A model generated the notes under the pieces. It was given only the letters and a program-made list of their open reading frames with translations. It was not told the origin of the DNA and ran no database searches. From NCBI GenBank assembly GCA_964531205.1, contig CAZHGH010000004.1:1-64000 (forward strand): DNA of 64,000 nucleotides, written 5' to 3'. Of the stretch, positions 17,546 to 26,535 are shown in pieces. This DNA comes from JAICWY01 sp964531205. GTDB lineage: Bacteria; Vulcanimicrobiota; Vulcanimicrobiia; Vulcanimicrobiales; Vulcanimicrobiaceae. Both the position numbers and the translations under genes were made by a program. Each line of letters opens with the position of its first letter. The stretch's first letter is position 1.

Positions 17546-18727
17546 GTGGCGATCAGAACGTTGGGCCTTATCGCCGGCTCGGACGTGCTGGCGATGGCTA
17601 CGTGGTTCTCTGCAAGCGCCGTTATCTTGCCGCTTGCCTCGGCATTCGGAATCGCTGCCGAAGACCGTGGTTGGATCACCGGCGCGGTGCAGTTCGGGTT
17701 CGTTACCGGCGCCGTAACCTGCGCGGTAATCGCGCTTGCGGATTGGGTCGAACCGCGTCGGCTGATTCGAAGCGGTATGCTCGTCGCAGTACTCGCGAAC
17801 GCGGCGATTCTCATCGTTCATTCAACCGCTCTTTTGCTCGCGCTGCGCTTCCTCACCGGCGTGGGGTTAGCGCTGGTCTATCCGCCGTCGGTTCGTCTGT
17901 TGACCGCGTGGTTTCCGCATGCTCGTGGACTTGTAACCGGGATCGCCGTCGGCGCACTAACCATCGGTTCGTTTTCACCGCATCTTCTCTCTAACGACTT
18001 GCCATGGCGGAGCGTCGTTTTGGGTGCGAGCATCCTCGCTCTGCTTGGAGTTCCGCTTATTTCCATGGTTGCGGCTCCGCCTACGCTGCAGCGTGCCGCG
18101 CGTTTCGACGTTCGCGCAGTGCCGCGCGTGCTTGCAAATCGCAACGTGCTGCTTGCAGACACTGGATACTGGGGACACATGTGGGAGCTCTACGCGGTGT
18201 GGGCATGGGGACCAATCTTTTACGCAGCCAGCCTGCGAGCAGCGCATGTAAACGCTCCCGCAGGCGCGATCGTCTTTGTCGCATTCGGTCTCATTGGTGC
18301 TGCGGGTTGCGTGCTCGCCGGCCTTATTGCAGATCGTATCGGACGCGCGGTCGTTGCGGCAGCCGCGCTTGCGATCAGCGGCACGGTGTCGTTTTGTATC
18401 GGCATGAGTTTTGGCGGGAATGCGTTCTTAGTCACTGCACTCTTTGTTGTCTGGGGGTTTAGCGTCGTCGCGGACTCCGCGCAGTTTTCCGCGGCGATCA
18501 CCGAGCTTTCCGAGCCGCGTTATATCGGTACCGCGCTAACGTTGCAAATGGGCATCGGATTTCTCATTACGATGCTCACGATTTGGCTTGTCGGTGCAAT
18601 TGAGGCGCACTTCGGATGGCGTGTGGCGTTTATGGTACTGTCCGCCGGACCGGCCCTCGGCGTTAGCGCAATGCTCGCTCTTCGCAGGCGCATGCAAGCT
18701 AGGACTTTCGACGCATACGCGCCTTAA
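17546..18727 (+). CDS. MFS transporter
   Basis: 393 residues from GTG 17546, 18 bp after the lipase stop. About 12 hydrophobic segments. The N-half has LAMATWFSASAVILPLASAF and GLALVYPPSVRLLTAWFP, and the C-half has VLAGLIADRIGRAVVAAAA. These place it in the MFS, near the nitrate/nitrite or cyanate-permease-like branch by general appearance only. The substrate is unknown. The second half of the A-loop motif is weak (ADWVEPRRL instead of GxLaDrxGrr), while the inter-half repeat motif ADRIGR is intact. Confidence 0.8.
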   Translation: MAIRTLGLIAGSDVLAMATWFSASAVILPLASAFGIAAEDRGWITGAVQFGFVTGAVTCAVIALADWVEPRRLIRSGMLVAVLANAAILIVHSTALLLALRFLTGVGLALVYPPSVRLLTAWFPHARGLVTGIAVGALTIGSFSPHLLSNDLPWRSVVLGASILALLGVPLISMVAAPPTLQRAARFDVRAVPRVLANRNVLLADTGYWGHMWELYAVWAWGPIFYAASLRAAHVNAPAGAIVFVAFGLIGAAGCVLAGLIADRIGRAVVAAAALAISGTVSFCIGMSFGGNAFLVTALFVVWGFSVVADSAQFSAAITELSEPRYIGTALTLQMGIGFLITMLTIWLVGAIEAHFGWRVAFMVLSAGPALGVSAMLALRRRMQARTFDAYAP

Positions 18728-18780
18728 AATGCAGCAGTACACTTTCGTGTAGCGGGTGTTTTTCCGAAGGGAGCACGTTT

Positions 18781-19440
18781 ATGGCAACAGTGCAGCCTGG
18801 CGCACTGGAACAGGCTCAGCGTTACATTTACAATTTGCAAGGCACGCTGTTAGAAGCGTGCTCCTGCAACGTTTTGTGTCCGTGCTGGATCGGCGAAGAT
18901 CCGGACACCGGCACGTGCGATGCATTTTTGGGATATCACTTCGATAAGGGCGAGATCAACGGCGTCGACGTGAGCGGACTCTCGATGGTCTTGCTCGTGC
19001 AAATTCCCGGCAACGTTTTGGTTCCGAAGAGCTGGAAGATCGTCGTACTCTTGGACGATAAAGCAACCGACGAACAGATGCAGGCGATATTGGACGCTTA
19101 CACTGGAAAGCTCGGCGGTCCGCTCGCGGACCTCGCGCAACTCGTCGGTGAAGTCGTTGCGGTTGAACGCGTGCCGATCTTGCACCAAGTGCGCGGCGGC
19201 GCCGGACAGCTGCAAGCCGGTGAGTACGTCATGGCTGCGATGGAGCCGTATCACGGACCTGACGGCAGCGTAACGACGCTTCGGGATTCGATCTTCTCGA
19301 CGATTCCCGGATCGCCGGCATACATTTCGAAGGCCGCGTTCCACAAGGTAAACGCGACGAAGTTCGGCGCGAACTGGAACTGGTCGTTCGAAGGCCGCAA
19401 CGCGATTCAAGGCGACTACACGATCGCATATAGCGGTTAG
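18781..19440 (+). CDS. DUF1326 protein
   Basis: 219 residues with a good ribosome binding site (AAGGGAG). The N-terminal signature LLEACSCNVLCPCWIGEDP is the hallmark Cys cluster of DUF1326 proteins and suggests metal binding. The rest is a mixed alpha/beta fold with no membrane segment or signal peptide. DUF1326 genes are commonly found beside DUF2182 membrane proteins, exactly as here (6-bp spacing to the next gene), so the two probably form one functional unit. The biochemical role has not been established to my knowledge; metal handling is a reasonable guess. Confidence 0.85.
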   Translation: MATVQPGALEQAQRYIYNLQGTLLEACSCNVLCPCWIGEDPDTGTCDAFLGYHFDKGEINGVDVSGLSMVLLVQIPGNVLVPKSWKIVVLLDDKATDEQMQAILDAYTGKLGGPLADLAQLVGEVVAVERVPILHQVRGGAGQLQAGEYVMAAMEPYHGPDGSVTTLRDSIFSTIPGSPAYISKAAFHKVNATKFGANWNWSFEGRNAIQGDYTIAYSG

Positions 19441-19446
19441 TCTGGA

Positions 19447-20223
19447 ATGCAGTCCGCGACGCGCGCGGCACGCGTACCAATTGCAATCCCGCTCGCAATT
19501 GCGATTGCGTGGGTGATTGCCGTATTTGCGCAATTCAGCGGCTCGGCCGCATTTCTGCATCACGACGCGCTCATTGAGCGCGGTCCTCCGCCGGGGATCG
19601 CGCTCGGACTGTTTTTGCTTGCATGGCTTGTGATGATCGCCGCGATGATGCTTCCGTCAAGTTTTCCGCTGCTTCGCCTATTTGCCGCTGCATCCGCGAG
19701 TCAGCCGCATCCCGTGATGATCTTGCTGTCGTTCATCGCTGGATATGCCGTCGTTTGGTGCGCGTTCGGTATTGTTGCCTTCGGTGGCGACTTCGCGCTT
19801 CACCGCACCGTTGACCGCGTCGCATGGCTGGGCGCCCATTCGTGGGTTATTGCAGGCGGCGTGCTCGCACTTGCCGGCGCGTTTCAATTCACGCCGCTGA
19901 AAGACGCGTGTTTGCGCGCGTGCCGCTTACCGTCGAATTTTCTGATGCGTCACTACCGCCGTGGCGCTCGTGCAGCGTTCAATCTGGGGTACCGCCACGG
20001 ATTGTTTTGTGCCGGTTGTTGTTGGGCGCTCATGCTTATCAGTTTTGCCGCCGGTTTTGCGAGCTTGTGGTGGATGGCTGCGATTACTGCGTTGATGGTG
20101 TACGAAAAGATCGCCCGGTACGGGCGCAGGGCAGTGCCCATTGCCGGAGCAGTGCTCCTCGCATGGAGTGCGCTTATCTTCGCACACCCATCTTGGCTTC
20201 CGGCTGCGCTATCGGGAATTTGA
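19447..20223 (+). CDS. DUF2182 integral membrane protein
   Basis: 258 residues with about six or seven membrane helices. The family signature is the Met-rich helix WLVMIAAMMLPSSFPLLRL. Others are FQFTPLKDACLRACRLP and HGLFCAGCCWALMLISF, with paired cysteines at a membrane face. Family members are annotated as predicted metal-binding membrane proteins. Partner of the DUF1326 gene 6 bp upstream. The 3' end overlaps the convergent small lipoprotein gene by 15 bp. Confidence 0.85.
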   Translation: MQSATRAARVPIAIPLAIAIAWVIAVFAQFSGSAAFLHHDALIERGPPPGIALGLFLLAWLVMIAAMMLPSSFPLLRLFAAASASQPHPVMILLSFIAGYAVVWCAFGIVAFGGDFALHRTVDRVAWLGAHSWVIAGGVLALAGAFQFTPLKDACLRACRLPSNFLMRHYRRGARAAFNLGYRHGLFCAGCCWALMLISFAAGFASLWWMAAITALMVYEKIARYGRRAVPIAGAVLLAWSALIFAHPSWLPAALSGI

Positions 20224-20439
20224 CATTCGCGGCGTTGGGGACGCGAACGGCGTGGGCGTGGGGCTTGGCGTTGGAGATGCGACGCCCGGCATCCCGCTGA
20301 ACGAAGGCACCGGATTAGGAATGACAGGCGCTGGAACTAGCGGCATGACAGTTGTCGTTCCGTTCTGCGCGTTACCTGTGGTACACGCCGCTATCGCCGC
20401 GGACGCAGCAAGCGCCGCCATGGCCGGTCGATATCTCAT
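20209..20439 (-). CDS. Small lipoprotein with Pro/Thr/Ser tail
   Basis: 76 residues (ATG 20421 gives a shorter form). A lipoprotein signal MAALAASAAIAAC with lipobox IAAC is followed by a short spacer and a TPSPTPTPFASPTP tail. It is the same design as the 70-residue protein at 3039: signal, lipid anchor, Pro-rich stalk, no globular domain. It is convergent with the DUF2182 gene (15-bp overlap) and lies 52 bp past the OPT gene end on the same strand's downstream side. Possibly a wall or envelope spacer; function unknown. Confidence 0.55.
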   Translation of the reverse strand: MRYRPAMAALAASAAIAACTTGNAQNGTTTVMPLVPAPVIPNPVPSFSGMPGVASPTPSPTPTPFASPTPRMSNSR

Positions 20440-20491
20440 GCTGATACGCTAAACGGAATGCGTGAATAATCTATGAGTCCTCGTACCGCTA

Positions 20492-22501
20492 TTACGTAAT
20501 CGCTTTGCGCGCAAGGCTCGCAACCCAGCGATACAGCACGATCGTCAGCACAACGAACGCGATGCCGCCGATGATCTCAGACGGTACGAGAAATGAATCG
20601 CCGACAAGCGCAAGCGGCGCACCTTTTCCGCTGAAGACGATGATGCCGGAAAGCAGCACGCCGAACAATGATTCACCAACGATGAGTCCGGATGCCAGCA
20701 GCACACCTAAACGTTTTGCAGCATCCGGGTTTGGTCCGCGTTCCACGAAACGGTTGTAGGCCCAACCAACGACGGCACCGATGACGGCGCCCGCGGTGGT
20801 CGACGTCGGCAAATAAATTCCCAGGCCGACTGCGAGCGGCGGCAGCTTTGCCTTGTTCTTTGTCGTAGCGCGAAGCACTTCGTCGATGATGATGATGCCG
20901 ATGCCGACGAGCACACCGAGCGAAATCATACCCCAGTTGATTTGACCGCTGATAACGCCTTTGGCGAGCGTCGAAATCAGCGTCGCCTGCGGCGCAGGCA
21001 ACGGCTGCGCCGCTGTTGCGGCATGCGGATGCGGCGTGCCCGCAAAGCCGTAGGCCGCATTCAACAAATTCAGAACCGGTGGAATGACGAGCGAGCCGAA
21101 CACAACGCCGACAATTAACGAAGCCTGCTGACGCCACGGCGTCGCGTCGACAAGTTGTCCCGTTTTAAGGTCTTGTAAGTTATCGTTCGCGATTGTCGCC
21201 GCACTTAATACGACCGATGTAACGAACAAGGCAAATGCGACGAGCGCGTCCTTCGCCGAACCCGTCGCGCCATGCGCAACAAGCAGTACGAGAAGCGATA
21301 TGCCGATGATCGCAAGAATCGCCAAACCGGAAACTGGGCTATTCGAACTTCCGATAAGACCGGCCATGTAACCCGCGACCGCGGCAACGATAAAGCCCAC
21401 AACAACCACATAGATAACCGAAGCAATAACTAACGGCACGATGTAGTTCGTCAGCGCGCCGCCGTGCAAAAAAGCCACAAGTAAAATCGCCATCGGTACG
21501 AGACACGCAATGCTGATAAGCGCGACAAGACCGATCGGCATGTCGTGCTCGGTGCGCTCGAGCAAATGCCCCTCACCTGCGGAGCGGCGGCGCGAAGCTT
21601 CGATTGCAGAAATCAATCCCGTCCACACCGGTACGGCCAGGCGCAGCAGCGTCCAAATTGCCGAGATACCAATCGCGCCTGCACCGATGAAACGCACTTG
21701 CGTGCGCCACACGGTCGTCGCAACCGTTGCCGCATCGCCCGCTGCCGGATGCATTGCCGTGAGCAGCGGAACGAAAATGCCCCACGCGATAACAAAGCCT
21801 GCGAGAATCGCAAGGCCGACGGCAAGACCGATAAGGTGCCCCGCGCCCAGCAGCGCAAACGACGGGGAAAAACCGATACCGCTCGCCGACGCACCGGCAC
21901 GAAAATAGTAGTCGAGTTCGCCGGCAAAGACGCGCGTTGCGGTCATCGCGGCGTACGCAGCCGACGCAATCGATCCCCAAATGACCGCGATGAGTCCCGC
22001 TTTGCCTTCTTGCGCACCTTCGCGCGAGCCGGTTCCGACGCGCAGTACTTCCGCCGCTGCGACACCCTCGGGATACGGCAGATCGGACGTTGTCACGAGC
22101 GCACGCCGCAGCGGAATCGTAAACATCACGCCAAGCACGCCGCCTACGACACACACGCCGAACGCGGGCCAGAACGGGAAGCCGCTCCACCACCCGACCA
22201 TCACCAGTCCGGGCAGCACGAAGATAACGGACGAAATCGTACCGGCTGCGGACGCAACCGTTTGTACGATGTTGTTTTCGTAAATCGTGCCGGTCTTGAA
22301 CATGCGCAAAACCGCCATCGAAATGACGGCGGCGGGAATCGATGACGCAAACGTCAAGCCGACCTTCAGGCCGAGGTAGACGTTTGCAGCAGTAAAGACC
22401 AGCGTAATAGCGGCGCCGAGGACGAGGCTTCTAACGGTGAGTTCGAGGCGCGCATCAGCGGCCTCGGTCTTTAGCGCCGTGGCGGCGTCAGATTGGAGCA
22501 T
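20492..22501 (-). CDS. OPT-family oligopeptide transporter
   Basis: 669 residues with some 15-16 membrane helices. Diagnostic motifs are NVYLGLKVGLTFASSIPAAV near residue 60 and SDLPYPEGVAAAEVLRVG near residue 145, both typical of bacterial OPT transporters (the YSL/EspB-like branch). It imports oligopeptides or metal-chelate complexes across the inner membrane, probably driven by protons. The start is the ATG at 22501. The gene stands alone, with the small lipoprotein gene following on the same strand and the DUF1232 gene just upstream. Confidence 0.9.
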   Translation of the reverse strand: MLQSDAATALKTEAADARLELTVRSLVLGAAITLVFTAANVYLGLKVGLTFASSIPAAVISMAVLRMFKTGTIYENNIVQTVASAAGTISSVIFVLPGLVMVGWWSGFPFWPAFGVCVVGGVLGVMFTIPLRRALVTTSDLPYPEGVAAAEVLRVGTGSREGAQEGKAGLIAVIWGSIASAAYAAMTATRVFAGELDYYFRAGASASGIGFSPSFALLGAGHLIGLAVGLAILAGFVIAWGIFVPLLTAMHPAAGDAATVATTVWRTQVRFIGAGAIGISAIWTLLRLAVPVWTGLISAIEASRRRSAGEGHLLERTEHDMPIGLVALISIACLVPMAILLVAFLHGGALTNYIVPLVIASVIYVVVVGFIVAAVAGYMAGLIGSSNSPVSGLAILAIIGISLLVLLVAHGATGSAKDALVAFALFVTSVVLSAATIANDNLQDLKTGQLVDATPWRQQASLIVGVVFGSLVIPPVLNLLNAAYGFAGTPHPHAATAAQPLPAPQATLISTLAKGVISGQINWGMISLGVLVGIGIIIIDEVLRATTKNKAKLPPLAVGLGIYLPTSTTAGAVIGAVVGWAYNRFVERGPNPDAAKRLGVLLASGLIVGESLFGVLLSGIIVFSGKGAPLALVGDSFLVPSEIIGGIAFVVLTIVLYRWVASLARKAIT

Positions 22502-22533
22502 GGCGGGACGTTAGCCCCACCGCCAGGCCAGCC

Positions 22534-22976
22534 CTACCGCACCATCGGCGGTCCGCCGATCTCGCGCCGCGGCGTCACGTTCTTCTCGATCGCCTGCGTT
22601 CCAAGGAACACGAAGAGCATACACAGGAGCGTGAGCAGCGTCGCGTCATCGAATAGCCCGACAACCGGAATATCGCCGAAGATGTCGAGCGGCGATACGA
22701 TCAGCAACGCCATAAGCGCGGTCGCGGATTTCAGGGCCGTAGGCACGCGGTTGTCTCGCATAAGAGGCCAAGCGCGCCTATANNNNNNNNNNNNNNNNNN
22801 NNNNNNNNNNNNNNNNNNNNNNNNNNNNNNNNNNNNNNNNNNNNNNNNNNNNNNNNNNNNNNNNNNNNNNNNNNNNNNNNNNATTTCAGGGCCGTAGGCA
22901 CGCGGTTGTCTCGCATAAGAGGCCAAGCGCGCCTATAACTCAGAACTGCCGCACGAATCAAACGCGGAAAACGCAT
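22534..22976 (-). CDS. DUF1232 (YkvA-type) small membrane protein, interrupted by scaffold gap
   Basis: Removing the N run and one 55-bp duplicate restores a 95-residue protein. Its centre (ALMALLIVSPLDIFGDIPVV, then GLFDDATLL) is the DUF1232/YkvA motif, with two short hydrophobic helices. The family has no firmly established role and is membrane associated. The N-terminus is basic (MRFPRLIRAAVLSYRR). It lies just upstream of the OPT gene on the same strand (32-bp gap) and could be co-transcribed with it. Confidence 0.75.
22728..22937. other. Scaffold gap with 55-bp duplicated flanks
   Basis: 100 N (22783-22882) lie between identical 55-bp copies (22728-22782 and 22883-22937). Collapsing restores the DUF1232 frame. 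Confidence 0.9.
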
Positions 22977-23022
22977 ACAGCATCATATTACTGCGGCGGT
23001 GGAAAGTTTCAAACCCACGCCG

Positions 23023-23497
23023 CTACGGCATCCAGCCGCCGACCGCGGCTGAGGCCTCGTTGTCGATCTCTTTCGGTTCCAGCGCATCTTGTACCAAACA
23101 CGTCAATACGCCCTTAGCGTTGTAGAACACGCTGGACGGTATCGCGTGAAAAGCAAACAGCTTAAACACGGAGTTGTCCGTGTCAATCGCTACCGGGAAA
23201 TCGATGCCGAATTTGTCGATGAAGCGCTGCACCTTTTTGGTTACGTAAAAATTCCGGCATCTCTCGATTGCACGGTCCGCACCATGTTGCGAAAAAACTT
23301 ACGACCGAAGGCCGTCCGGTTTGGTTCGAAAATTGCAGCGCACTTCCCGTCAACGTCGTTGCGGTGAAAGTAATCGGCAGAGATCGCAGCTCCTTTTTCA
23401 CGGGGATGCAATACGGCCCGGGGATTGCGACGCCCGGAGCGGATACGCCGATAAGCCACAAAGCGCCTAACCCGGCTAGAAACGCTCGATACACCAT
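23023..23497 (-). pseudogene. Frameshifted, internally deleted TlpA/ResA-like thioredoxin
   Basis: The 5' part encodes an export signal (MVYRAFLAGLGALWLIGVSA) and the thioredoxin strand and active site SVVSFFATWCGPCNREMPEF. The frame then runs into junk and stops at 23183. The expected C-terminal half (KKVQRFIDKFGIDFPVAIDT, then AFHAIPSSVFYNAKG with the cis-Pro) is intact in another frame from about 23250 to 23023. Compared with TlpA/ResA proteins, the ~20-25 residues between the CxxC helix and VQRFIDKFG are missing, so this is a deletion plus frameshift and not a single base error. Most likely a decayed disulfide reductase; an assembly error cannot be excluded. Confidence 0.65.
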
Positions 23498-23573
23498 ATT
23501 CCAATGGTACTGACTCTGCCGGTCCGTGTACATGGGCCGAATATCGCTGTCTCCTATGCTATACTCCCATCAA

Positions 23574-25490
23574 ATGGCGCTCAACCAGTGGCGCGCTGAA
23601 GCCTTCGATCCACGCAATATCACGCGGTTTTGCGACGTCGTGATGAAGGGCGGCGTGACCAGTGGTGTCGTGTATCCGCTCGCGATATGCCACCTCGCGT
23701 CAAAGTACATCATCAAGAACATCGGCGGAACGTCCGTCGGAGCTATCGCCGCAGCTATCACGGCTGCAGCAGAGTACCAGCGACGCACAAAGAAAACGGG
23801 CGCAGGTTATGCGTTGCTTGCAAAATTGCCGGAATTCCTAACTCAGGACGGTACGCTGCGAGCGCTTTTCAACGCCGATCCCGGTGCACAAATTTTCTTG
23901 AACTCCGCATTGAAGTTCACCGGTTCGCGTCCGGTGCCGACGAAGATCGTTCTCGCGTTGATTCAATTTTGGTGGCCCACGCTGCTCGCCGGCATCGCGC
24001 TGTACTGGGCGCTGTACGGTATTTTGGTTTGGATCACCGCACCCGTGCATCGTGAACTCTACGTACGGTTGCATTGGGGCGCGGGATGGCTCATGCTGCT
24101 GTTGCTGCTTCCCACGGTCATTTTGATTTTCTATGTTTCTAGCAAGTGGAAACTCGACCACAACGATTTCGGCTGGGGACACGGCTATCACAAGAGCGAC
24201 ATCCGCAAACTCAAAGCAATAAAGAACGTCACGGATTTGACGAAAGACGGCACGCCGCGTCTTATCGGTTGGCTCGACGCGTTCATTCAGGCAGCCGCGG
24301 GACGCAGCATAGAGGACCCACCGCTCACATTCGGTGATTTGCGCGGTACTCACGACCCCGAGTGGTACAAAGAACATCAAAAGGATGAGTACGGCATCGA
24401 CTTCCGCATGGTTACAACGTGCCTGACGCTGGGACGCCCGTTTGAAGTGCCGTTCGATCCGGCCGAACCTATCGGCCTCGTCCCCGATCCAACATCATGC
24501 GCGGATGCCCCGCGTCCCGATCTCTACTTCAAAAAAGCGGATATGGAAAAACTGTTTCCGCCGCGCATCGTTCAGCATCTGGAACAGCACGGATCCCGGC
24601 ATTCGATCCACCATCACTACGTCCGTTTTCCGGCGGCAAACGACGTTCCGATTGTCGTGGCAGCGCGCCTGAGCATGTCTTTCCCTATTTTATTTTGCGC
24701 GGTGAAACTCTACGCGACGGATATTCACGGCACCATGCAGCCGGTGTGGTTCAGCGACGGAGGACTGACGAGCAATTTTCCGATCCACTTCTTCGATTCA
24801 CCGCTTCCGCGATGGCCGACGTTCGCGATCGATTTACTGGGCAGCGATCCAAACGAATCGAAGGGACACAGGGGCAAATATCGTGAAGGCGCCGTGTTCT
24901 TGGAAAGCCGGCATCGTCCCGGAACGATAAATCCGTGGAACCGGCTCGGAAGAGGTGAAGGTTCGACGATCGGTTTTCTGATGACGATCGTCGACACTGC
25001 GCGCACGTGGCTCGACGAGACTTCGCTCACGCTGCGCGGCAACGCATCCCGTACCATCGGCATTCGTCTCAAAACCGGCGAAGGCGGCATCAATCTGCAG
25101 ATGCCCAAAGCAATCATCCAAGGTTTATTCGAGCGCGGGCAGACCGCGGGAGAATTACTACTGCGCCTCTTCGCATCGGCGCCCGATACGGTAACCTGGC
25201 AACACCAGCGTTGGTACCGTTATCGTGGCGCAATGGGAAGCCTCACGCGTTGGCTTAGAGGCTTTGAAACCGGATACGCGGGATTAGCCGGCGATCCGCA
25301 AGCGGACTACGATCGGCTGTTCACTCCTTGCCGCTTCGACCCGGCGCGCACTCCATCGGCCCAGGCCGCGACCAAAGACGTTTCAAGCGAGCGTTCGGAG
25401 TGGCAAAAACCGCCCAACGTCGACCCGCGATTCGACGACAAAACGGAACCGCGTCCCATTCCGGTATTCGCGCAGCGCCGGCCCTTGTAG
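23574..25490 (+). CDS. Patatin-like phospholipase with two membrane helices
   Basis: 638 residues from ATG 23574 (23556 and 23526 also possible; no clear ribosome binding site). The patatin core starts with the oxyanion loop KGGVTSGVVYP near residue 28, then the nucleophile elbow GGTSVGAIAAA near residue 58. The catalytic Asp lies in FSDGGLTSNFPIHFF near residue 400. Between them is an insert of over 300 residues with two strong transmembrane helices (WWPTLLAGIALYWALYGILV and WLMLLLLLPTVILIFYVSS). It probably hydrolyses phospholipid or lipid acyl esters at the inner membrane. It is divergent from the broken TlpA gene. Confidence 0.85.
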   Translation: MALNQWRAEAFDPRNITRFCDVVMKGGVTSGVVYPLAICHLASKYIIKNIGGTSVGAIAAAITAAAEYQRRTKKTGAGYALLAKLPEFLTQDGTLRALFNADPGAQIFLNSALKFTGSRPVPTKIVLALIQFWWPTLLAGIALYWALYGILVWITAPVHRELYVRLHWGAGWLMLLLLLPTVILIFYVSSKWKLDHNDFGWGHGYHKSDIRKLKAIKNVTDLTKDGTPRLIGWLDAFIQAAAGRSIEDPPLTFGDLRGTHDPEWYKEHQKDEYGIDFRMVTTCLTLGRPFEVPFDPAEPIGLVPDPTSCADAPRPDLYFKKADMEKLFPPRIVQHLEQHGSRHSIHHHYVRFPAANDVPIVVAARLSMSFPILFCAVKLYATDIHGTMQPVWFSDGGLTSNFPIHFFDSPLPRWPTFAIDLLGSDPNESKGHRGKYREGAVFLESRHRPGTINPWNRLGRGEGSTIGFLMTIVDTARTWLDETSLTLRGNASRTIGIRLKTGEGGINLQMPKAIIQGLFERGQTAGELLLRLFASAPDTVTWQHQRWYRYRGAMGSLTRWLRGFETGYAGLAGDPQADYDRLFTPCRFDPARTPSAQAATKDVSSERSEWQKPPNVDPRFDDKTEPRPIPVFAQRRPL

Positions 25491-25544
25491 GGCAGCATAC
25501 AAAGTCTTCATCGCTTTTTCACATTTACTAATAATACTAGACAT

Positions 25545-25841
25545 GTGGCTCTAGATTTTTCCGCGTCGGTCGTTTTGACCGCGCGTGAATATGATGTTTA
25601 CAGCGTCGCCAATCTCGAACGGGAACTTGGCGCGCTGACCGCTTCGCATAGCACGGTCGATCTGCGCTACGTGCGCTATCTGGACGCAACCTGCATCGGC
25701 GCGCTGGTTCACGCGTTAAAGCGGTTGCGCACCACCGATCCCACCAGCACGTTGACCATCACGAACGTGCAACGTTCGCTGCGCCGCGTATTTCAGATCG
25801 CAAATCTGGATAGTCTATTCGATATTCGCGACGCGGCCTAA
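25545..25841 (+). CDS. STAS-domain protein (anti-sigma factor antagonist-like)
   Basis: 98 residues from GTG 25545; the ATG three bases earlier is out of frame and hits a stop. Single STAS domain: strand VDLRYVRYLDATCIGALVHA is the phosphorylation loop region of SpoIIAA-type proteins, with Thr where many have Ser (DATC). In the family, a kinase phosphorylates this residue and the unphosphorylated form releases a sigma factor. No kinase or sigma gene is adjacent, so the partner is unknown. The stop overlaps the convergent ABC ATPase gene by 4 bp. A TAATACT sequence at 25532-25538 could be part of its promoter. Confidence 0.8.
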   Translation: MALDFSASVVLTAREYDVYSVANLERELGALTASHSTVDLRYVRYLDATCIGALVHALKRLRTTDPTSTLTITNVQRSLRRVFQIANLDSLFDIRDAA

Positions 25842-26527
25842 AGCGCGTTAGCCGCGATACGTTCGTCCACGAGTTGACCATCCAATAATCCGACGGTCCG
25901 TTTCGCCTGTTTTGCGAAACGGAAATCGTGCGTCACCATGATGATCGTAGAACCGTACTCGTGCAGTTCACTCAGCAGTTCCATGACTGCCTCGCCATTG
26001 CGCGTGTCCAAATTCCCTGTCGGTTCATCGGCGAGCAGAATGGAGGGGTCGCCGGCGAGGGCGCGCGCGACGGCTACGCGCTGCTGCTCCCCGCCGGAGA
26101 GCTGCATGGGGTAGTGCTTCGCGCGATGCGACATGTGCACGCGTTCGAGCACTTCGGCGACGCGAGACTGCCGTTCACCGCGCGTCATTCCGCGGTACAC
26201 CAGCGGCAGTTCGACGTTCTCGTAGATCGAGAGATCGCCGATGAGGTTGAAATTCTGAAAGATGAAACCGATTTCGCGGTTGCGGATTGCCGCGCGCTCG
26301 CTGGAGTTCAGACTCTCGACGGCGCGGCCGTTGAGCCGGTACGTGCCGGTGGTCGGCGTATCGAGCAATCCGAGAATTGAGAGCAGCGTCGATTTGCCGC
26401 AGCCCGAAGGCCCTTCGATCGCAACGTACTCGCCGCGTTCGATTTGCAGCGTAATGCCGCGCAGCGCACGCGTCTCCACTTCTTCCGTGAAATAACTCTT
26501 ACCGAGATCCTGCAATTCAACGAGCAT
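25838..26527 (-). CDS. ABC transporter ATP-binding protein, MacB/LolD type
   Basis: 229 residues, a standalone nucleotide-binding subunit: Walker A GPSGCGKST near residue 40, Q-loop FIFQNFNLI, signature LSGGEQQR, Walker B ILLADEPTGNLD and H-loop THD. The closest families are MacB and LolD ATPases, which power mechanotransmission-type permeases (FtsX/MacB fold) and do not pump through a pore. No permease follows it, but the ADOP permease at 28477-31175 lies upstream in the same block. It is last in the run small protein - PadR - adaptor - ATPase, 8 bp after the adaptor. Confidence 0.92.
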   Translation of the reverse strand: MLVELQDLGKSYFTEEVETRALRGITLQIERGEYVAIEGPSGCGKSTLLSILGLLDTPTTGTYRLNGRAVESLNSSERAAIRNREIGFIFQNFNLIGDLSIYENVELPLVYRGMTRGERQSRVAEVLERVHMSHRAKHYPMQLSGGEQQRVAVARALAGDPSILLADEPTGNLDTRNGEAVMELLSELHEYGSTIIMVTHDFRFAKQAKRTVGLLDGQLVDERIAANAL

Positions 26528-26535
26528 GGGGCCTC

